Shown here piece by piece: positions 10,178 through 18,231 of a DNA stretch of 64,000 bases. Made by a program: the position numbers and the translations under genes. Each line of letters opens with the position of its first letter. The first letter of the stretch is position 1. Origin of the DNA: Gilliamella sp. ESL0441 (GTDB lineage: Bacteria > Pseudomonadota > Gammaproteobacteria > Enterobacterales > Orbaceae); contig NZ_CP048264.1 of NCBI RefSeq assembly GCF_019469185.1, forward strand, positions 2,046,001-2,110,000, given 5' to 3'. Below the pieces are notes generated by a model that did not search any database, had not been told where the DNA came from, and saw nothing but the letters and a program-made list of their open reading frames with translations.

Positions 10178-11746
10178 CTAATATTTCAACAGTGAAGATT
10201 GACGCATTGAATCCCATTGCCATTTATAAAATGAATCCATTTTTTTTGCGTATTGGTTTAATACATGAGTATATAAAGTTGAAAATTTTTCAGGTTTTGC
10301 ATTTATTGTTTTAAAATTATAATCCATTATATTTTCTGTGTAGCCTTGATAAAAAATAAAATCCTTGGTTATTTTGCTATAAATGTTAAATTCATTTAAT
10401 TCAGAATGATAGAATTGACTTTCAGAAATTGATGTTTTATCTCTTAATTTTTGGAAGATATGGAGTAAACCCATGATATGTCCAACTTCATGTTTAATTG
10501 AGAGAGCATTATTAAGCCCACTTTTGAAAAAAAAACAGTAACTTTGGTATAACAATTTCTCTTCTTTCGTTACTCCAACATAATGTTTTTCATTAGGAGA
10601 ATTAATCGTTAATCCAGCTACATCCCCATCTAACGGATTTAATCCAACAAAAAATATCGTTACACTACCTTCATTTTGAGAAGTAATAAGCTGACTATAT
10701 TTTCTGTAAAATTTCATTATATTTTTGCTAATATATTCTGCTGCATTCATTCCATTCGGCATTATTCCCAATTTCATGACTTTTTCGTTTTTAATTAACG
10801 TTATAAAGTCATTGAGATCCGTTTCAAAACTTAGTGTTTGGGCCAATTCAAGCATATCAAACGCTTCTACTGCTAACAATTCGAGATTGATCAATGCCTG
10901 AGTTAATATTTTTTCATTTTTTAAGTGATTAATAGCGCTCTCATAATCAGGAATAATCTTATTTCCATTCTCATCTTCATCTAATACCACACACACTAAA
11001 TTAACCTTTAATTTAGGTATGATATTATTTTGATAAACCATGAGTTTTCCTACTTCAATTTCAGTATCACCCAGTTTAGCAAATACTTTTATTTCCTCGT
11101 GAGTATCCAAAGTCCCTCCCTGACAAATGACATTCACCGCATTTTCAATTTCATAATAATTAATCTTTTCTTTGCTATATTGATCCAAGATTCTGGTTTT
11201 TTTTCCTTGTGCTATAAATTTTGAAATTGGAATACGCTCTGGATTTACTTTTAAACAAGGCTTTCCCGGTTTTAAAATTATTTCGGTACCATCATTAATG
11301 ATTGAATCAATTTCATCTAATTGAAGATTGAGATCAACGCCTTTATTGTGCATTGGAGAATTTGCGTTTCCTTCAATATTACAAGCATAGATAGCAAGCC
11401 AAGCAGGATAATAATCTTTGTTATAGGGTTTTATAGGATTTTTTACATCTTTTAAATACTCTTTTTTTAGAAAATAAGGTTGTTGACATAAAGATGTATA
11501 TTTTTTAACAGACACCCAATCTCCATTTGACGGGTAAGTTTCTTTCATATCAACAAATTCAATCGGATAAACATATTCATCTCGTAACCAATCAAAACCA
11601 TATTCCCCCCGATAAAGTGCATTATTTTTTTGTTTTATCTTAGCTGGTCTTCTAAAATGAATAGTAAATTTTTTTAAACAAGAAGCAGAATAATTCTCGA
11701 CAGCAGAAGTAGTTTTTGGAAATTCAATGATAGATGTTATTTGCAT
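10178..11746 (-). CDS. Putative T6SS-delivered metzincin-like zinc metalloprotease, copy 1
   Basis: A 522-residue protein and the first of the three tandem paralogues after VgrG. It has the shared N-terminal module of about 280 residues and a variable linker, then HEVGHIMGLLH at 419-429, which is the canonical HExxHxxGxxH metzincin site. ENIMDY with Met474 supplies the Met-turn. Of the three copies this one has the most orthodox catalytic motif. Parts of its N-terminal coding sequence are almost identical in DNA to copy 3, suggesting recent duplication or gene conversion. It has no signal peptide or membrane segment. The most likely role is a toxin loaded on the VgrG spike; whether the target is bacterial or host cannot be told. 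Confidence 0.72.
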   Translation of the reverse strand: MQITSIIEFPKTTSAVENYSASCLKKFTIHFRRPAKIKQKNNALYRGEYGFDWLRDEYVYPIEFVDMKETYPSNGDWVSVKKYTSLCQQPYFLKKEYLKDVKNPIKPYNKDYYPAWLAIYACNIEGNANSPMHNKGVDLNLQLDEIDSIINDGTEIILKPGKPCLKVNPERIPISKFIAQGKKTRILDQYSKEKINYYEIENAVNVICQGGTLDTHEEIKVFAKLGDTEIEVGKLMVYQNNIIPKLKVNLVCVVLDEDENGNKIIPDYESAINHLKNEKILTQALINLELLAVEAFDMLELAQTLSFETDLNDFITLIKNEKVMKLGIMPNGMNAAEYISKNIMKFYRKYSQLITSQNEGSVTIFFVGLNPLDGDVAGLTINSPNEKHYVGVTKEEKLLYQSYCFFFKSGLNNALSIKHEVGHIMGLLHIFQKLRDKTSISESQFYHSELNEFNIYSKITKDFIFYQGYTENIMDYNFKTINAKPEKFSTLYTHVLNQYAKKMDSFYKWQWDSMRQSSLLKY

Positions 11747-11762
11747 TCTAAAACTCTTTTAT

Positions 11763-12590
11763 TTAAGCTTGGCTCATTTCATTCGTATTAATTTTAATCA
11801 GCAATGGCAACCAATTGAACTGAAAACAAAACCTTTCATAGATAGTATTGAATCTTGGTGAGTCATTATTTCCTTCAAATTCCTTTATCAGGTTCTTTTC
11901 GGTACCTATTACAAAAGGGTCTTCATCAAAATAGCTACCCAATATAAACATTAATACTATACTTGTCGTAATTTCTTCGGGATGATTCATATGCAAATGT
12001 TTTTGAGCTCTATCAAGACCAAATGTTAATAATTTTTCAAAATCATCTTCTTTTGTTGCTTCAAACTTAGCTTGAACGATTTCATTCAATGAATTAACAA
12101 CCTCTTGTTTTATATTATCTTTATTGATATCGGCAGGAGCTATTGGTGTAGAATGTTTTAGTGGTTGCCTTTTCAAATAATCATCAAGTTTTTTAAAAAT
12201 TTCACCTTTGTTACAGAGTCCTTCTCCATACGATTTTTCTAAAAAAGGGATAACATCAAAATACAACACCTCTGCTATGGTTAGTTCAGTAAAATCATGA
12301 TAATCATCAAATATTTTTTTTATCCAACTATATTGAGGATCATCACGAAACTTTGCGCCTAACAAAATCATTAAATCAATATAGAATCGAGTTGTATCTT
12401 GTTGGGTAAACCCATTTTGTTTAGCATGATTTAAACTTAATCGTAAAATATTTTTGAGCGCTGTAGAGCCAACTGCTTCACGCAGATAAGCATAGTTTGT
12501 TTGACAATGGCTAACCAGTTTATCCAGATAATTCTCAATGGATTGTTTTTTTAATATGACATTGACTTTATCATCAATCTTTAACGGCAT
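11763..12590 (-). CDS. T6SS-associated helical protein with internal duplication, unknown function
   Basis: A 275-residue soluble protein, predicted helical, that I cannot assign to a named family. It contains two related halves: LNHAKQNGFTQQDTTRFYID with LMILLGAKFRDDP in the first, and LDRAQKHLHMNHPEEIT with LMFILGSYFDEDP in the second. The ATG at 12590 is chosen over an ATG at 12629 because AAGGAT lies at the right distance before it. With this start it overlaps the DUF4123 gene by 17 bp. It sits between the adaptor and three putative effector genes, so an adaptor, chaperone or immunity role is possible. Nothing in the sequence decides between them. Confidence 0.65.
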   Translation of the reverse strand: MPLKIDDKVNVILKKQSIENYLDKLVSHCQTNYAYLREAVGSTALKNILRLSLNHAKQNGFTQQDTTRFYIDLMILLGAKFRDDPQYSWIKKIFDDYHDFTELTIAEVLYFDVIPFLEKSYGEGLCNKGEIFKKLDDYLKRQPLKHSTPIAPADINKDNIKQEVVNSLNEIVQAKFEATKEDDFEKLLTFGLDRAQKHLHMNHPEEITTSIVLMFILGSYFDEDPFVIGTEKNLIKEFEGNNDSPRFNTIYERFCFQFNWLPLLIKINTNEMSQA

Positions 12591-13161
12591 AATGGTTATC
12601 CTTATTAAAAAATAGGTATTGATCATCACAAAGTATTGCCCAACTTTCTATCTTTTCGAGATAATAGCTAATATTCTTATCAGCTTTGAATAGCTCTAAC
12701 ATATTATTGAAACAACGAGGATCATAAAATCTTAAGAAATATTTTTTACCTTGTTCGTTTTCTGCAAAAAGCAGTTCTTTTAAATAGTCTTGTAAAGAAA
12801 AGAAAGATGCTTTACTCCACAACCACAATACAGAAGGTTTTTCAACTTGGGCAATTAAAATTTCATTAATAATATTTTGATAACTAGGCTCATATTTTTC
12901 TATCTGTATTAATAAGGGGCCTGCTTCTGACGATTTAACGTAAGGCGTATTTGCTAATAAAGAGCAACAAATTAGATTGGGATCTTTGATAAACATTTTG
13001 TAAAAACAACTATCAAACTGTGCACAGTCAATAATTGCATAACAATAGATTTTTTCTTCAACGTTTTCCGTAGATAAATCATCTGATTCTTGTTTAAGAT
13101 CATCGATAATATCTTGCTTTTTAGGAAATTCTGGAAGGGAAACTTTATTATCATTCATCAT
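12574..13161 (-). CDS. DUF4123-family T6SS effector adaptor (Tap/TEC-like)
   Basis: A 195-residue cytoplasmic protein with the DUF4123 layout: YAIIDCAQFD near residues 41-50, then PLLIQIEKYE, SVLWLWSKASFFSLQDYLKE, and YFLRFYDPRCFNNML. DUF4123 proteins are adaptors that load effectors on a cognate VgrG, being encoded between the two. The start ATG overlaps the VgrG stop as ATGA (13158-13161), with GGAG just before it, so VgrG and adaptor are translationally coupled. A second ATG one codon later is equally spaced. Expected partners are VgrG and the shared N-terminal module of the three metalloproteases; that pairing is inference. Confidence 0.88.
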   Translation of the reverse strand: MMNDNKVSLPEFPKKQDIIDDLKQESDDLSTENVEEKIYCYAIIDCAQFDSCFYKMFIKDPNLICCSLLANTPYVKSSEAGPLLIQIEKYEPSYQNIINEILIAQVEKPSVLWLWSKASFFSLQDYLKELLFAENEQGKKYFLRFYDPRCFNNMLELFKADKNISYYLEKIESWAILCDDQYLFFNKDNHYAVKD

Positions 13162-15566
13162 TCAATCTCCAACATAACTTCGCCAAGACGAGCCGCCCTT
13201 CTTAAGCATTCGACACAAAGCGAAGTTTGAGGAATATCAGCAAAATGAGTTTCTTGCGTATTAATATTAATACTCGCTGGCCCCATTTTCTGAAATAAAC
13301 CACTTTTTAATAGGATATTGCCTTTAGTGCCTAATTCAATGCCATTACTATTTATTTTAATATAAGAACCACCACTGATTAATGTGATATCACGTTGAGC
13401 CGTTAAAATAACAGAGTCATCAATACTACTAATTTGAATTTCATTTTTTGCAGTAATTACCATCTCATCATTTTGAGCTTCAATTTCAACTTTTCCTTTT
13501 GATGCAAACAGTTTTATACCCATTTTATGAGCAAAAAAACTTAACGCTCCACCAGCGGCCAAAGTAATTTTTTTAAGTACACTAATATCAGTATTATCCT
13601 CGGCGATAATCGAAACATTTTTACTGGTTGATAATTGAATATTTTTAGGGCTTGTTAATCCAATACCTTCTTTAGCGTACCCCATTATTCCACTTTGATT
13701 TAACTGAGTAAGAGTATTTTTAAGTTCTGACTGACTTTCAAGTTCGGCTGCATGGGCTTTGGAAGCCTGAACAGCTTGTTGTAATGACTCTGCAATTGAA
13801 AAAGCATTATTTAGTTGTGCGCTTGCCCCATCCATATCTAGTTGTTTAGCTGTTGCATTAGGTTTGGTTTCGGTTGTTATATATAGTCCTTTTTCAGCAG
13901 ATATCGCTCCCCATTCATCCGTTCTCAGTTCAAACCCTTCACCACGTTTAGTTTTTTCGCTGTCAACTAAATGCCCTAAATTAAGCTGGGTTTTACCGTA
14001 TTCGGTCGCCAATTTAATGTGTTCTTGTCCACGTTTATCATCCATACGCAATTTGTTATTGGCAGGTGTTCGAATAACATTACGATGTTTGTTGGCGGTT
14101 GCTACATGGTCTGGATGGGTACTGTCATGCATCGCATGAGCTATATAAGGTCTATCGGGATTACCATTCGTGAAGCCTATCGCGACTTCTGTTCCATCTA
14201 TTAATGGAAAATGAAAGCCATATGTATCACCTGAATAAGGTTTTGCCAGCCTTACCCATAAACTTTCTTCCCCTTTTTTCCAGTTTTTTAAATCAAAATT
14301 GAATTTTATTCGATATCGTCCTTGAGTATCGATATAACCATACGTGTCATTATCCGGACTTGTCACCCGTGCCGGCAATGTTCCGCTCACTTGAGGCCAT
14401 GGCAACGGTGCCGGTCGATATGGTTTTAAGGCTGCATAAGCAATGGCGGTAAAATGCATACGAAAAGGCTCTGCTCTGCTACCTAACGTTTGCGTGGATA
14501 AAATGATGATTCCTTCATCCATATCCTTAATCGGACATTCGTCAATGATAATATGCTGACCCGGGATTAGCTGATAGTTATTACATTCTCCCGAAATAAT
14601 TAATTGTTCAGCGATATAATGTTGATGGCGAATATGCGCATACCACATACCGCTTTCAACCGTAAGCTCATCACCCAATGTTTTAGGGTGTTCTTCATAG
14701 CGATAATCTTCTCCACGCGTGGTGATATCTTCTACCTGACTATTAGCACTTCCATACAGCGAACTATTTGCCATTCGATAATTATAATCGTTGACACTAA
14801 CTTGGTTGGGTTGGGTTTTACTTCTGAATTGTAAATTCCATACACTATATTTTAAGTTGTCATTTAAGCCACTTGGCTGTTTTATGATTATGTTACCTGC
14901 ATCCTGAAATCCCTGTTCATAATCGCTGATGACCATTACATCACAGTTATGTTCACGATGTGTGTCAAAATAAAACCATATTCCGACATCTGACATTAAC
15001 CTTTTGATAAACGCTAAATCCGATTCTTGCCACTGCGTGATAAATTCACGTATCGGATAGGATTCCTTTAATTCAAATCTAAAATCTATACCTGTAAAAC
15101 CATGGTTTCGTAGTACTTCTTCCACCACCTCGACAACACTTTGATTCTGAAAAATTGCACTTTGATGATGATTTGACAGTAACGCCACACGTGGCTCTAA
15201 TACCACTCGATACTGCGCTTGTTCCTGACTCATCGATATTAAGCTAAATTCGGTTATAATGCCGTATAGCGTCCTTGGTTTATCAATTAATCCACTTATT
15301 TCAATGAGTTGTTCTATAAGGTTAGCTGATTGAAAAGTTAAGGAAGCTGGCTGGCTGAGAACAGAATCAATAGCGATATGTTTATTAGGGCTATTAAAAT
15401 TGATCGTATACCGCCATGGCTGATTTAATTCTTCTTTACCTTCTATTGATAATACTGAAATTTCCGCTGAGGCATCAACACTATCAATGGAAAGAATATA
15501 ATGATTGAGTGCTGAATTTTCCATAAAAGAAGATAAACCATTGGTAAACTGCCCCTTTATATCCAT
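13158..15566 (-). CDS. vgrG: Type VI secretion system spike protein VgrG (TssI)
   Basis: Trimeric spike at the tip of the Hcp tube that pierces the target cell and carries effectors. The gp27-like N-terminal domain (FMENSALNHYILSIDSVDA onward) is followed by a gp5-like OB domain with ARVTSPDNDTYGYIDTQGRY and the PYSGDTYGFHFPLIDGTEV hallmark. A DUF2345-type beta-helix needle then extends to about residue 790. No toxin domain is fused at the C-terminus. The ATG at 15566 (802 residues) is preferred because GAGGTGGGA precedes it; an upstream in-frame ATG at 15608 has no ribosome-binding site. It is the first gene of the island. No other T6SS structural genes are in the window, so this is an orphan vgrG module. 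Confidence 0.92.
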   Translation of the reverse strand: MDIKGQFTNGLSSFMENSALNHYILSIDSVDASAEISVLSIEGKEELNQPWRYTINFNSPNKHIAIDSVLSQPASLTFQSANLIEQLIEISGLIDKPRTLYGIITEFSLISMSQEQAQYRVVLEPRVALLSNHHQSAIFQNQSVVEVVEEVLRNHGFTGIDFRFELKESYPIREFITQWQESDLAFIKRLMSDVGIWFYFDTHREHNCDVMVISDYEQGFQDAGNIIIKQPSGLNDNLKYSVWNLQFRSKTQPNQVSVNDYNYRMANSSLYGSANSQVEDITTRGEDYRYEEHPKTLGDELTVESGMWYAHIRHQHYIAEQLIISGECNNYQLIPGQHIIIDECPIKDMDEGIIILSTQTLGSRAEPFRMHFTAIAYAALKPYRPAPLPWPQVSGTLPARVTSPDNDTYGYIDTQGRYRIKFNFDLKNWKKGEESLWVRLAKPYSGDTYGFHFPLIDGTEVAIGFTNGNPDRPYIAHAMHDSTHPDHVATANKHRNVIRTPANNKLRMDDKRGQEHIKLATEYGKTQLNLGHLVDSEKTKRGEGFELRTDEWGAISAEKGLYITTETKPNATAKQLDMDGASAQLNNAFSIAESLQQAVQASKAHAAELESQSELKNTLTQLNQSGIMGYAKEGIGLTSPKNIQLSTSKNVSIIAEDNTDISVLKKITLAAGGALSFFAHKMGIKLFASKGKVEIEAQNDEMVITAKNEIQISSIDDSVILTAQRDITLISGGSYIKINSNGIELGTKGNILLKSGLFQKMGPASININTQETHFADIPQTSLCVECLRRAARLGEVMLEIE

Positions 15567-15646
15567 TCCCACCTCACGTTTAATATTTAAATACTTTTGA
15601 CTATCCATGTAAAATGACTACATAAATCACATAATAATGATAAGCT

Positions 15647-15674
15647 AAAACACGTAAATTAATATACGTGTTTT
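15647..15674. terminator. Perfect 10-bp hairpin upstream of vgrG
   Basis: AAAACACGTA (15647-15656) and TACGTGTTTT (15665-15674) form a perfect stem with an 8-base loop. It ends in four T on either strand, so it could terminate uspF transcription some 280 bp downstream of that gene. Its position 80-110 bp before the vgrG start would also suit an operator. The hairpin is seen directly; its role is not. Confidence 0.45.
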
Positions 15675-15790
15675 CATTATGCAGTCAACTCATTTTACTG
15701 TTATTTACTTTTTTATATATCTGAAAAAGATAATGAATTTTCTTTATTATTGATATATGGCAGAATATATTTTGAGGAGTAATTATTTAA

Positions 15791-15955
15791 ATTTGGGTAA
15801 CCAGTTGGTTTAAGAAATATCAAAATGAGCATCCAAGTATTGCTAAAATTTCAATCATCATAATTTTCGCACTGATAATCACTCTAAAAATAGATAACTA
15901 TCTACAAGGAGCTTTTATATTCACTCCTTATAGGTATCTATTGGGTAAACTTTAA
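15791..15955 (+). other. Open frame of 54 codons without a standard start, possible relic
   Basis: The frame from 15791 to the TAA at 15953-15955 would encode a charged N-terminus (WFKKYQNEHPS) and one hydrophobic segment (KISIIIIFALIITL). The only codon available as a start is ATT, directly after an in-frame TAA and 11 bases downstream of GGAG. It is therefore either a small membrane protein with an unusual start or a gene remnant. It overlaps the uspF stop codon on the other strand. Otherwise the 15609-15951 stretch holds only the hairpin noted above. Confidence 0.25.
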
Positions 15956-16380
15956 CGAACAACTAAAATTGACGTTTGAGCGCCACGAACAACACCGGAT
16001 GCATTGGAACCTAATAAATGGGTGGTAATATTTGGACGGCGAGATCCTAATATAATTAAATCGGGTTTTAATTCTTCTGCTATATGGAGAATTTCATCTC
16101 TTGGATTACCAAATGCTATCGAAAACGATAAGTTTTCTCGTGGAAGGTTAATGGTATCAAGCAACTGGTGAAATGCTTGTTCAGTTTGCACCGTTGCTTT
16201 ATCTTTAAATTCATCAAAACCAAATGAGTAAGCATTTACAATAGCGGATGCAATAGGTAAAACGTGAAAAAAAATAACGTCCGCATTCGATAATTTGGCT
16301 AAACATTCCAAATGTGGAATGACCTTTTTTGTTAGATCGTTTTCAAGAATATCAATAGGAACAAGAATTTTTTTATACAT
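15952..16380 (-). CDS. uspF: Universal stress protein UspF-type
   Basis: A 142-residue single-domain universal stress protein of the UspF/UspG subgroup. It is cytoplasmic, binds nucleotide and accumulates under growth arrest or stress. It begins MYKKILVPIDI and ends RRPNITTHLLGSNASGVVRG then SILVVR, matching the UspF C-terminus (HRPDITTYLLGSNA in E. coli) and containing the ATP-binding G-x2-G-x9-G(S) pattern. Length is the family norm. It stands alone between the T6SS island and the acetyltransferase relic, on the minus strand. Confidence 0.9.
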   Translation of the reverse strand: MYKKILVPIDILENDLTKKVIPHLECLAKLSNADVIFFHVLPIASAIVNAYSFGFDEFKDKATVQTEQAFHQLLDTINLPRENLSFSIAFGNPRDEILHIAEELKPDLIILGSRRPNITTHLLGSNASGVVRGAQTSILVVR

Positions 16381-16584
16381 AACAAGTACCTCGCAAATAG
16401 CATTTGATAACGCATCTTTTTATTCAAAAAAACAGAGTCATTGCTAATTATGATACTAGTTTTTAGTTTATTTGCTAATATTTTAACTTACGATTAATCA
16501 AACTGAATGTTTGGTGCAATTGTGTTGATCTTATTTATAATGGTGAAAAATTGTTTATAGTTGTATATATTAAACTAACTTTAA

Positions 16585-16946
16585 CGCAAGCAACAAACTG
16601 ATATAAAAAATAGGTTGGAGCAACGTCGATCCCCTGATAATGCTTTACCCTTTCAAGCAATATACAATCATGCTAATCTTATTATTACTATATGGGATAA
16701 ATAAAAACCAATTGGAATTACTCATTGTATAACCGATTTTGTTGTTATCGACTGTTCAGCCAATCTTGCAGTTCATGAAAAATTTCAAAAATTATAGTTA
16801 ATCAATTAATAAAAAAGTGCCCAAAGAAGAGCAATCAACATTGTGATATGACTTTACTTACTGCGCTTAAGATTATTGATTATTAAGGTCATATCGGTTT
16901 TAATGCTTATCCTTTAGCTTGGATTTTAAAAGATAAATTGACATGA
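16585..16946 (+). pseudogene. Decayed GNAT-family N-acetyltransferase
   Basis: Translation in one frame from about 16585 gives RRSPDNALPFQAIYNHANLI, ITIWDK, a TAA stop, then KPIGITHCITDF and NLAVHEKFQK before another stop. After a frame change, LKIIDY, a TAA, and GHIGFNAYPLAWILKDKLT follow to 16946. These blocks line up with small GNAT acetyltransferases (the NADLIVTAWD, G..RSLTDF, LAVH..YQ..GIG and IGF blocks). The acetyl-CoA loop region between FQK and the C-terminal block is lost or scrambled. There are at least three in-frame stops and one frameshift, and no start codon. Its final TGA overlaps the maf ATG, so the two genes were probably once coupled. Confidence 0.75.
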
Positions 16947-17527
16947 AAATCATATTAGCATCAACATCACTTTCTCGAAAAAAAGTACTGGAAAAATTAG
17001 CCATTCCATTTGAGTGCGTAGCACCTATTTGTGACGAAACTCCACTGCTTGGAGAATCTGCAAAACAGTTAGTTGTGCGTTTAGCAACGCTTAAAGCTCA
17101 GTCATTAGTGGCTCAATATCCAAATAGCTTAATTATTGGTTCTGATCAAGTTGGCGTTTTAGATGATCAGATTGTTTGTAAACCCCATACTGTCGAAAAT
17201 GCTCGTAAGCAATTAAGAAATAGCAGTGGTAAAGCGTTTTATTTTTATACTGGTATGACCGTTATCAATACCGTCAATGGACAATCAACCACAATTTGTG
17301 AACCTTTTAAAGTCACTTTTCGCCAGTTAACCGATGCTGAAATTGACGCATATATTTTAAAAGAGATGCCATTACAGTGTGCTGGTAGTTTCAAATGTGA
17401 TGAACTCGGCATTACTTTATTTGATAAATTAGAGGGTGAGGATATCAATTCGCTAGTGGGTTTACCCTTGTTAAAATTGAATAAAATTATGATAACAATG
17501 GGATATAATCCACTTTTGATCTCATAA
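16943..17527 (+). CDS. yceF: Maf-family nucleotide pyrophosphatase YceF (m7GTP pyrophosphatase type)
   Basis: Cytoplasmic nucleotide pyrophosphatase that hydrolyses modified NTPs, of the YceF branch that prefers 7-methyl-GTP in E. coli. It has 194 residues, the same as E. coli YceF. It starts KIILASTSLSRKKVLEKL, has CDETPLLGESAKQLVVRLA, the SDQV motif (LIIGSDQVGVLDDQI) and ends ITLFDKLEGEDINSLVGLPL. The ATG overlaps the stop of the acetyltransferase relic (ATGA). It normally stands beside rluC and the yceD-rpmF operon in E. coli; that context is absent here. It is convergent with the iron operon with only 29 bp between. Confidence 0.92.
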   Translation: MKIILASTSLSRKKVLEKLAIPFECVAPICDETPLLGESAKQLVVRLATLKAQSLVAQYPNSLIIGSDQVGVLDDQIVCKPHTVENARKQLRNSSGKAFYFYTGMTVINTVNGQSTTICEPFKVTFRQLTDAEIDAYILKEMPLQCAGSFKCDELGITLFDKLEGEDINSLVGLPLLKLNKIMITMGYNPLLIS

Positions 17528-17560
17528 GTCAGCGTTCACTTAAGTAACACACTGACTTAT
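17524..17560. terminator. Bidirectional hairpin between yceF and the iron operon
   Basis: ATAAGTCAG (17524-17532) pairs with CTGACTTAT (17552-17560), with an inner GTT...AAC pairing in the loop. It overlaps the end of both convergent genes. No long T tract follows, so strength is uncertain. Confidence 0.5.
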
Positions 17561-18231
17561 CTTTCTTCGTTGGTCAATCGACCCGCTGACATTTTCATAA
17601 TTTTTTGGCTATAACTTGCCACATCATTATCATGTGTGACAATTAATAGTGCAGTACCTTGATGATGTATATCGGATAAAAGTTGCATAATGTCAGCAGC
17701 ACTTTCTTCATCCAGATCGCTTGTCGGTTCGTCAGCAATAATAAGTTTTGGCTGACAAATCAGTGAACGTAAAATAGCAATACGTCGCATTTCACCGCCT
17801 GACATATTAGCAGGATAGGCATCTTGGAGATAACTGACCTTCGCCTTTTCAAGTAGGCTTTGAGCATAACTTAAACAGTGTTGATTTTGGCGTTTGGTTA
17901 GATAGAAAGGTAAGCGAATATTTTCTAATGCCGTTAAATTTGGCAACAAACTGCTACCTTGTGGAATGTAACCAATCTGTTGATTACGAAACGCAGACAC
18001 TTGCTGATCATCAAGCTCAAATAAATTGGTATTATTAAGTATGATTTTACCTTGAGTTGGCGTAAGTAAACCAGCAATCATATTAAGTAAGGTGGTCTTA
18101 CCACTACCTGATTTTCCCATTATGCAAACAAATTCATCTTTATTCATTGTGAAACTTACGTTATTCACTGCCGAGAAAATTTGCTTACCTCGTTGATAAT
18201 CCTTGCGTAAATTTTTAATCTCCAACAACAT
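17557..18231 (-). CDS. ABC transporter ATP-binding protein, distal gene of the P19/FTR1 iron operon
   Basis: A 224-residue ATPase of the LolD/MacB type. Walker A is GKSGSGKTT near residues 39-47, the signature is NMSGGEMRR, and Walker B is LIIADEPTSDLDEE. It drives an FtsX-like permease rather than a classical solute importer. Its ATG overlaps the TAA of the permease upstream (TAATG), so this pair forms one transporter. Transported substrate is unknown; in P19-type iron operons such modules are thought to help release or reduce iron in the periplasm, which here is inference from context. Confidence 0.88.
   Translation of the reverse strand: MLLEIKNLRKDYQRGKQIFSAVNNVSFTMNKDEFVCIMGKSGSGKTTLLNMIAGLLTPTQGKIILNNTNLFELDDQQVSAFRNQQIGYIPQGSSLLPNLTALENIRLPFYLTKRQNQHCLSYAQSLLEKAKVSYLQDAYPANMSGGEMRRIAILRSLICQPKLIIADEPTSDLDEESAADIMQLLSDIHHQGTALLIVTHDNDVASYSQKIMKMSAGRLTNEER

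Noticed and set aside
12972..13154. Alternative 60-residue frame inside the DUF4123 gene
   Set aside because: It is out of frame with the DUF4123 signature (RFYDPR, WLWSK), which clearly marks the correct frame.
13864..14204. Plus-strand open frames antisense to vgrG
   Set aside because: They lie entirely within the strongly supported vgrG coding region on the other strand and have no family features.
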